A stretch of 64,000 bases of DNA from Atherix ibis. Taxonomy: Eukaryota; Arthropoda; Insecta; Diptera; Athericidae. The position numbers were made by a program, and so were the translations under genes. Location: assembly GCA_958298945.1 (NCBI GenBank), contig OY282610.1, positions 65,221,088 to 65,285,087 of the forward strand. The letters are read 5' to 3'. Under the pieces are notes generated by a model that saw only the letters and a list, made by a program, of their open reading frames with translations, did not search any database and had not been told where the DNA came from. Within the stretch, counting starts at the first letter, position 1; every line of letters starts with the position of its first letter. Positions 56,216-64,000 of this stretch are shown here, piece after piece.

Positions 56216-57185
56216 CTCAATATATCAAAATTTTGTGAAAAATTCGTTTTTATTTGATATAATAAATTTAATTAAATAAAAATGTGTTTTTAGTTAAAAT
56301 TATGAAAAAGTTTTCCCATTAATTAAGTTGTGTATATTGAATGTAATATTCTTTATTATTCCATGTTTGTGGCACGTTCAATTTTATAGTTTACTGGCCA
56401 TCTACTCTATCGGGACAACATTCCATTTTACGTGTTCTTCTAGTACAAAATAATATTAATAAACACAAAAAACAACAACTACGAATTACTATTATACGAT
56501 TGCATCCTTCTCCATCTGCCATCAAAAAAATATTATAAATAAAAATTCTTTAACGTTTCGAATAGAAATCGCAGAAGGAATTGCTTCGTGATACGAATGC
56601 GACCTTAACTACTGACACAACTGCACATACTAATGGAATTCATGGGTGCGTATGTATTTATTAAAGAATTTTGTTATTGCCAGTATTCTTGGAAAGAAAT
56701 TTATTGCCATTCTATTTGTGGAGTGAATGTATAACTACTACTCAATTCTGAAAAGCTCTTTTATGACGTACCATCACCACCACCCACCGCCATGACCCCA
56801 ATAATTTCCATCAGTACCTTCACTGTCAATCTATTCTCCCCAACATTATCTGAATATTGTTATAGCTTATATAATCAGGATGTGTGGTACTCAGTGTATG
56901 TTCCATGCCAAATGCAATATGAGCCAAACTCATATGTACGAGTATTTACGCAATTATTTCCGCCTGCCAGCTTGTGACAATGCACAGACGTACAGTGTTT
57001 CTGGCTTACAAGCTTACACTGATATTGGATCACACATTGTATGAAGCACGTGCTTCTATGAAATTCCAACCGAAAATAAGCTTCGGAGACAGAGTTTCGA
57101 TTTATTACGAAAACCATCCTATCTCAATATGAAACTGAAAACAATCTAATAGATCTGCAGATGAGATTTTATAATCAGAGGCCAA
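56216..57185. other. Mostly non-coding; one unassigned moderately GC-rich patch
   Basis: At 56760-57120 base composition is less AT-biased than the surroundings. The plus strand has a 61-codon frame (56792-56977, ending YVRVFTQLFPPASL) and the minus strand an overlapping Cys-rich 80-codon frame (57117-56875). Neither matches a family I know, and no splice signals decide between them. It could be a piece of an unrecognised element or of a host gene. Confidence 0.3.
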
Positions 57186-57189
57186 TTTT

Positions 57190-60100
57190 GTAGCGCAACG
57201 ACTATGAGGCCATTTGGCGAAATCATATTACGAGCTTCCGCAATGAAACTGATAATTACACCATGACGTAATTTGGAGGAAGTAATTAGACGTTGTTAAA
57301 TTTGGTGGAGAAAGTTAAACCTTAGAAAATTAAAGAAAGGACTTCGAAAATGAGTTGTTGGATCCAGAAGTTTCACAATAGAAGGAGTACTATGTTAGTC
57401 AAAAAGAAATTCTGGATTAAATGATATTCATTTCAAATATGGGGATATTCATTTTAAAATGGTTGAATGCTACAGGAATGGCATAAAGGATAAGGTTGAT
57501 TACCGAAGAGGAAATTATGGGTAACTGCGCAATGCCCAATTTTACTTCTGAGAAGTTTCCTTGCCCAGAATTTCGGAATGGTTGTTATGTTAAGTAGACT
57601 GGTTTTGCGATGTTATGCCAATGTGTGAAAAGACATCTTCCACTTCCAGACGAGTCTATTTATCTACTCATGAGTAGACAAATACAATAGAAGCTGATAT
57701 GGTAAGCTTCATATTTCAGTGGAGCTTACACGATGGATTGACTCCAGCGCCAGCTGATAAGCCCGCTGATTTCCGAGGATATCAGCTTAACCGGGAGGCT
57801 ACCACAATTTCACGCTTCTATTGTTTAATAGACAAATGAAAAAAGTACTTCTATTAGGTAAGACTTCATACTTTATATCGCGATGTTCACTGCAAATAAG
57901 CTGGATAACAACATAAGATGTTGCATAGTCATCGACAGCGGTGTCTGTGAACAGAAGTGTAAAATCACCCAATCCATCCAACAATTCAAGGAAAAGTTTA
58001 CTTTTTTGTTACTACTTAATGTCGTAGACACCCTGAACTCCGCTACCAACTATGGTTTCCAGTCAGAGTATAGGAATTATGTTTGAAAAATAAACAAAAG
58101 GGTGGATGGAACCCTTTCCAACCCAGAAATCATTAAAGAAAAGGAAGAAAAAGTTCTCTTTTAGTAGGTGCTGGATACAATTTGTTTTGAAGGAATATGG
58201 AGATATATAAAAGGTTTTCGGCCAGTTTCAATAAGAATAGAGTCACCCAGGGAAGTCTAGTGTACTTCCAAATACAGCGATTGACTGCCGCTCAACTTGC
58301 CTTTATCTCTTGCTACTTGCATTCTGACGCATAAAGTGTGGAAATAGAGCGACTTTCAGTTGATTAAAGTGATAGCCACTATAATTGCCTAACTTTGTCT
58401 AATATTACATTTACTACCAACCGGAATCTTTATCATATTAAAAATGGAGTTCAGTTGTCTGATATTATTGTTAATATGCAGATTATACCATGTATATAAG
58501 CTTAAATCCGCTGTATTTAATCAAAAAAACAATTTTTTTTTTCATAGAAAGCAAAAACAAATTTATTTAAAGTACTTGCCCTCGCTAGCTACATATTTTT
58601 CCCATCTTTCGGCCAATTTGTGGATACCGCGCCAAAAGCATTCCTTCTCTTTCGAGACAAATCCCTCATCAAGCAATTTTCGGACGTCTTCGTAAAAATC
58701 GAAGTGCTGCTCAGCGAGTGTGTGGCCCATCGACGAAAATAGGCGATAGTGAATAAGCGGGGTGGGGTAGCACCTCCCAGTTGAGTGTCTCCAAGTAGTT
58801 TCGGACAATTTTTGACGTGTGCGATGGTGCGTTGTCGTGGGGGAAAATCAGCTTGTCATGTCTTTGTTGATAGTCCGTCCTTTTTTCACGCAGAGCACGG
58901 TGCAATTTGATCAGTTGTTGGTGGTAGCGGTGAGCATTGACAGTTTTACCAGACGATACCCTGCTGATCCCACCAAACGCAAAGCATCGTCTTCCGTCCG
59001 AAGCGATTTTATCTTGTGGAAGACGTTGATGGTTGGCCGGGATCAACACACGATTTCTTCCGTTTCGGATTGTCGAAATATATCCACTTTTCATCGCCTG
59101 TCACAATCCGATTCAGGAACGACTTTCTTTTTTGTCTAGCGAGCAAGATTTCGCATGTGTTTTGGCGTCGCAGGATTTTCTGATCTTTTCAATCTTCCCA
59201 ATGCCACGCAGATGCATGTACATGGCTGGTTGAGTAACACCCAATTGCTCCGTGAGCATTTTTTTCGATTGGGTATCGTCTTCATCCAAAAGAGCCTGCA
59301 ATTGATGGTCCTCAACCTTCCAAGGCCGATTTTCACGCTTCTTGTCCCACAAGTCAAAATATCCGTCTTTGAACCGACGAAACCAATCTCAGAATGTTGT
59401 TTCCGATAAAGCACTGTTACCATAGGCCTCCATAAGCATTCGATACGATTAGGCAGTCGATTTCCTCAAATTGAAGAAGAAAAGGAGAGCTTTTCAAATT
59501 GAAGCAGAACTAGACAATGTGCACTGATTAATGTTGACAGATGTCAAACTCATAAAAAAAAGTATGGCGTGTCAATGGTAGCTTAATACGCTCCTTCACG
59601 CCATCTATGACCAAACAGCGGTTTTAAGCTTATATACTTGGTATTTTCCTCGTCGGGTAATATATATACCCAAGCCTTTCATGTAATCTGTTAGATGAAG
59701 GCGGATGGATACAGGCAGGATGGAGTTGTTGTTGCGATTACAGCTCTAGGGCATACACTCTGAAAGCATTTGCATTAACTTGGTTGTATATTTTTTGCAC
59801 ATTAGAATCAGCAACCAACACGAGGATATCGTCATAAAGGAAGTGTATCACTGGCGACAGGGTATAGGTATTGAAGAAAATGAAGGATAATGCAAAACCT
59901 TGGGAAATACCGTTGCGCATTATGCGTTTATCCTAGCCTTTAAGGTTCTACCAGTTAGGTAGGATTGCAGCAGGGTTAAAGTGGCTATTTCGACTCTGCA
60001 CTCAGCCAAATTGTAATTTCAGTTAATAGTGAACTTCTTATCGAGAATAAGTATTTAGGGGGGTGAATTTATTATCAAGAATATGATTTATTCTAAAGGA

Positions 60101-61590
60101 CCAAAATTTTTTCAGAATCTTAAGTTAAAGGGAAAAGAGAAATTGGTGCGAAAACTTTTTCAGTTTGTCGAACGACGAGAAAGTTGTTGTTTTAGTATAG
60201 GAACCGTAGCAGCAATAGTCCAAATATTTGGAAATATTTGTGTTTTCAGTATATAATTAAAGAGGTTGATATTTTTATATGGAATGTCGAAGGAGCATCT
60301 TTATTCATTTTAAAAGATACTTATCGCTGCCAGGTATAATGCCCTTAAAAGAGTTGAAAAAAATGTTGAACTCTGCAAGTGATATTAGCTGGTTCAAGGT
60401 ACATTTGGACGGAGATGGAATTGGGGAGATATTTTACGTGAAGGATTGCTTCTCTCTATGACATACAATAGTGATATGATTGTTCGAATAATTCCATTCT
60501 CAGTCTCAATCAATGGAATAATGCCATTCTTTTGAAGGTCGAGAATCCGATTAATTACTTCCATGTTTTCTTCGAGAAGGACCTGGTGTGAATGGTGGCA
60601 GTAAACTTAGCTTTTCTCACTGCTTTCTTGACTATGGCACTTGTAAGTCTCAATTTCAGAAGGTTTGTCATTTCTTACAGGCACAGTTTCATTCACTTTG
60701 TAGTGTGGTAATTTCTTGTGACTATCACACCGACCGTCGCCTACACGTATCAGTAGAAGATGAAATAGACTCACTAGCTGATATTCTTACTATGTTTAAC
60801 ACATATCCTGCTTCCTGGTTCGGAGACAGTACCGGGGGCAAATCTTCAACTTGTATAATTTTTTCCAGTTTGTCCGTTTCTCCTTGATGCGCGTAAGTAG
60901 CTTAAGACTTGATTATGCTACGTTAGCTTTCACTATAATTTGCAGGTGGTTACTTCCCTCTAGGAAGTTATACACCTTCCATGAAAATGAACTATACATC
61001 AGTGAAGGAATAAAGATTAGACCAAGGATAGACGATGTGTCCCTGATTGAAAAGAAGGTCGGTGTGCCATCATTTAGAATATTAAAGCTAGACTCAGTTA
61101 AGTTGACCCATTCTTCGAAGATCCTTCTAGCCCAATAGATTCTTGACGAGCCTAAATAAAGGATATGGGCGTTGAAGTCTCCAAGAATAATGGTGTTTTC
61201 AGGTAGATGAGTAACTAAACTGCACCAAACCGCTAAAAAGAGGCACAGACTGGTCAATATAATTATTATGAACGTTGAACTTAAGAACGTTAGTCAGAGA
61301 AATGAGTAAAGCTGTTATCGTTGTGGAAATTTTGAATTGGGTGTAGGATAAAGAGAGGTGAATAAGAAATCTCACACCACCTCTTTTGTTACTATTGATT
61401 TCGTTTAAAAACAGACAAATATAATTGTTGTAGTAAGGTTAATTATAGGAATAGGATACTTTTTCAAGGCAACTAGTTGGAAAGCGTACTGATTTACCAC
61501 CAAGCTCAAATCCTCTAGATTATACAAAAGACCGTAGATGTTCCATTGTACGATTGAACAGCTACTTAGATTTCTTATACAATTTTTATA
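57190..61590 (-). mobile_element. Non-LTR element B, copy 3, long copy split by M6d
   Basis: One minus-strand copy in two parts, 61590-59644 and 58487-57190. In order: APE-type endonuclease (IVQWNIYGL near 61545; IILGDFNAHI at 61165-61200; NILNDGTPTFF; the SNHLQI end), a poorly readable linker, RT (MRNGISQGFALSFIFFNTY at about 59850-59920), then across the mariner SKCNIRQS-AIIVAITL and LYFHTLCV (58330-58450, matching copy 1). The RNase H start LLFTDTAVDDYATSYV (57900-57960) and the 3' part with the CATTTGGCGA motif at 57213-57222 follow. Many stops and frame changes. It is the only B copy in the window that reaches the endonuclease. Confidence 0.75.
58488..59641 (-). mobile_element. M6 mariner (Mos1-type), copy d, nested in element B
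   Basis: 1,154 bp with CCATGTATATAAGCTTAAAT at the left and TTTTAAGCTTATATACTTGG at the right, TA on both sides (58486-58487 and 59642-59643). The flanking non-LTR sequence continues across it. The transposase is broken into several frames: EVEDHQLQALLDEDDTQSKK-type DNA-binding part (59230-59350), INRLPQDKIASDGRRCFAFG and VNAHRYHQQLIKLHRALREK (58890-58960), FPHDNAPSHTS (second catalytic Asp), then a deletion from YSPDLAPSD onward that removes the third Asp (near 58750). The SEGKYFK end follows. About 110 bp shorter than M6b. Confidence 0.93.
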
Positions 61591-61591
61591 T

Positions 61592-63284
61592 ACCGGACGA
61601 GTTTGTTATTCCAACCTTACATAGCGACGATCTAAATTAAGTTAATTATGTTAATTGCTACAAAAAAAAGCAACAGTAAAAGTATTTTCAAAAACACTTA
61701 AAGAATTATCCTTAATTTATTATTTAAAATTTAATTACGAATATTATTCAAACTTTTTTAACATTTTGGGTTATATTAAAAAAAAAAATTATTTTTGAAA
61801 GTCAAAAGTTGCTTTTTGAAGATATGTAATCGACAACATAGCCTCTTTTATATCGTTGGGATATATGGATTTACTTGGAATCTACGAATAAATGTCTAGT
61901 CGCCGCAATCAATCATCTTTAATATGACTTATCGAAAATTTTAAGTAAATTTTTTTTTAAATGAAAACATTTATTTTACTCACTTATTCATATTACTAGT
62001 AGTATTTAAAATAACAAACATAATAACTTTTCCCTTCTGAGCATTGGGTATCATTGTAATTTTATGCTAAATTAAAGTGTTTTGTTTATTTTTTTTTTCT
62101 GAACGCTCACAATCATAATTCTTCAGTGTACTACGTAGTTATCATTTTTGTTTTCAGTAAAAATTTAGTAGAAAATTCTTATTTTTTCTAAGTTCAGTTT
62201 AATTTTTGGTATTAGATTATTATATTTAAGTAAATCATTATCCGTTTTTATTCTGGCAAACCGATTCAAATTGAATTTGTCAATTGATGTGTGAACTCAT
62301 CCGTAAAAATCACTTTGATTATTCGATTTTTAACTTATCTAATAAAATCACCATTAAATGAATTAAATATTGTATAATAAATAATTTTGTATTTTATTAG
62401 TAAAAGTATAAATTTTACATTTGAAATTTAAAAAAAATCAATTTCAAAATTGCAGTAAATTGTTAACATTTAATACAGGATCGATATAGAAAGTCATCTA
62501 ATCGAAACAAATACAATTATTGTGGCAATATTATATTTATTTTGTTTTATGTTTTTATATCTAAATTTATAGGTTATCGGTATAAAATTATATAATACAG
62601 GAACTTGTTCTTTAAATCCTTGTATAAAATAGTATACAATCGATTAGAAGAAATATTGTATTGAATTTAAATAATTTTTAATAACATAACAAAAGTGAAG
62701 CTTCTGGCGGTAAACTGAGTCTTTTAATTTTATTATATAAACATTAATAGAAATATTTTTGTTAGTATAGCATTTTTGATTTTGTCAAAGGACTATCCAT
62801 TTTACATTAAGGGCATCAAACTTTGTATATAGTTACATTTTGCTCACGGAGATATGCTTTTGCATATTTATTCAACATAAATAATTATAGTGAAACCAAA
62901 CGCGTTATAACCATTTATGGAATTTATCATGTGCAATAAATAAATTTATGGAAAGTCTCCGTTTTAATAAAATCTTTAATTATCGTTGTTACAGCAAGGT
63001 AAACAGAATATTTAGGCTATTATGGGTAAGTGCCTTATCAAGAGATAACGGAGATATAAGAACTAATAAAGTTTATTTTGCTCAAGATGAACAGACAACT
63101 TACCGAGCATAATCTAAAAGATTTTATCGAAAATTTACCCTTTCCGTAGGTATTTTCTGATCGCTGTATTTAATAATTGACGTATCCTAAACCATTCATA
63201 AAATTTAATTGTTCTGTCTCTTAATAGAAATGCTACTTCAACATTTCAAGAGCATTAACGCTGTTGCCGCTTATTACCAATGCC
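61592..63284. other. Very AT-rich non-coding sequence
   Basis: No coding frames, element ends or tandem arrays recognised in 1.7 kb on either strand. Confidence 0.55.
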
Positions 63285-63285
63285 A

Positions 63286-63435
63286 TTATTGTTCAGCATC
63301 ACGTGTGAATATCACGTGCATTGGAATTTTATTCACCATCTCGGCCAGTCCCGCACCCTGTATACAATCAGCCCAGTTCTCTGAATAATATTCCAATTTT
63401 AAATTAGAATCTGTGTAAAAGTCGATTTACATCAA
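63286..63435 (-). other. Possible coding exon or relic (filamin-repeat-like?)
   Basis: In an otherwise AT-rich desert, the minus strand has an open stretch reading DSNLKLEYYSENWADCIQ, then GAGLAEMVNKIPMHVIFTRD, AEQ and a TAA (63286-63288). It is preceded by CTTTTACACAG, a plausible 3' splice site. An ATTAAA lies about 75 bases further on (complement of 63212-63217). The pattern C-x2-G-x-G-L-x(7)-P-x(5)-T-R-D-A recalls the second half of filamin-type Ig repeats (G-[PE]-G-L ... F-T-V-D-[TA]-R-x-A-G), but the normal continuation is absent. Overlapping on the plus strand is a 52-codon ATG frame (63230-63388). A host exon, an exon relic or chance are all possible. Confidence 0.28.
63300..63318. 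promoter_or_regulatory. Pair of CACGTG E-boxes
   Basis: CACGTG occurs at 63300-63305 and again at 63313-63318, 13 bp apart centre to centre, in the same moderately GC-rich patch. Such palindromes bind bHLH factors (for example Clock/Cycle, Myc, MITF types). Functional relevance is unproven, and the pair may merely be coding sequence. Confidence 0.2.
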
Positions 63436-63539
63436 ATTAAATCGATTATTTTAGAAAAAAACAGTGGCATCTATTATATTTTGAAAAAATATATAATTTT
63501 GTAATTTAATATATATTCAAACTTTGTGGACTGCTATCT

Positions 63540-64000
63540 TATAGAAAAACAAAGCACCCTTTGCAAAAAACTGACGGAACCTGAGCCAAAACGGACAAAC
63601 ATAAAGCAGATGCTTTTGCTGAACACCTTGAACAAACATTTACACCACATGAGGACATATTAGACAGGAGTCATTGCACTACAATCGAAACGGAACTATC
63701 CATTCCCTTACCCATGAGTTTTCCCCTAAAGCAATCACTCCTTCCGAAGTTGCCAATTTAATCAAGCTCCTTCCAAAAAACAAAGTTCCTGGCTATGATC
63801 TGACTACCTCCAATATAATCCAACAACTCCCTTAAAGAGCAATAGTGTTCCTTGCCATAATATATAACTCCATCCTTAGAAAAACACATTTCCCAATCCT
63901 CTGGAAATTTGCCATCATTAAAATGATCCCTGAGCCCAATAAACCAATAAACCACCCCACTTCCTACAGGCCAATAAGTCTCCTCCCAGTACTCTCAAAA
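63540..64000 (+). mobile_element. Jockey-like element A, copy 5 (continues beyond the window)
   Basis: Starts in the linker before the RT (LQKTDGT*AKTDKHKADAFA, with a TGA for Trp) and runs through LPKNKVPGYDLTTSNIIQQL (about 63766-63830), a TAA, then IYNSILRKTHFPILWKFAII, KMIPEPNKP and YRPISLLPVLSK at the window edge. It matches the same parts of copies 1 and 4. Two in-frame stops show that it is inactive. The overlapping minus-strand 65-codon frame at 63758-63955 is a shadow. Confidence 0.85.

Noticed and set aside
1..64000. CRISPR arrays, operons, tRNA or rRNA genes
   Set aside because: No regularly spaced repeats, no cloverleaf or rRNA-like sequence recognised. Base composition, spliceless AT-rich spacers and element content are those of an insect chromosome.

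Overview
The window is an AT-rich stretch of animal, almost certainly insect, chromosome. Every recognisable reading frame of any length belongs to a transposable element: mariner and other Tc1/mariner DNA transposons, jockey-like and RNase H-bearing non-LTR retrotransposons, a Ty3/Gypsy fragment and a P-element-like fragment. There is no operon structure, no RNA gene I can support and no confident host gene. The mix (Mos1-type, Himar1-type and Hsmar1/SETMAR-type mariners plus jockey) fits an insect, perhaps a fly; I cannot fix the species.

Names used below. M1 = mariner of the human FLJ37770/GVQW3 type. M2 = mariner of the cecropia/SETMAR type (ends TTGGGTTGTTCGGAAAGT). M3 and M4 = two irritans/Himar1-like mariners (ends CGAGGGTCATTCAACAAGTA and CGAGGGTCGTTCAATAAGTC). 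M5 = a further DD34D mariner (ends CGTRGGCTACTATATATATT). M6 = mauritiana/Mos1-type mariner (ends CCAGGTGTATAAGCTTAAAT). A = jockey-clade non-LTR element (Gag, then endonuclease-RT, no RNase H). B = non-LTR element with endonuclease, RT and RNase H (I/LOA-like).

Layout. 0-2.8 kb: non-coding, with a possible decayed sugar-transporter piece. 2.8-4.6 kb: deleted M1 and M2. 7.0-14.2 kb: M3a, M6a, M2b, fragments of A, Gypsy and P, then M3b. 17.1-20.2 kb: an A element split by M4a. 20.8-24.4 kb: M3c, M2c and a B tail, followed by a perfect 38-bp palindrome. 26.4-31.3 kb: M6b, then a B element inside a broken M1, abutting an A fragment. 32.4-35.0 kb: M4b split by M5, which holds the only uninterrupted full-length transposase in the window. 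35.0-39.1 kb: the most complete A element. 39.4-44.9 kb: M3d, a Tc3-like relic, a pogo-like deletion derivative whose non-coding body is studded with copies of its terminal motif, and M2d. 46.2-49.3 kb: B, M4c and M6c joined end to end. 51-56.2 kb: a B tail, an M6/M1 chimera, a Tc3-like relic, M4d and an old mariner relic. 57.2-61.6 kb: one long B copy split by M6d. The right edge runs into another A element at 63.5 kb; just before it lies a short minus-strand stretch that may be host exon.

The elements form a nested archive. M4a is younger than A1, M5 is younger than M4b, M6d is younger than B3, and B1 is younger than its M1 host. Only M5 looks able to make its own transposase; several deleted copies keep both ends and could be moved only in trans. 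I see no new cellular system. The best candidate for something undescribed is the pogo-like element with dispersed terminal-motif copies at 41.8-43.7 kb.
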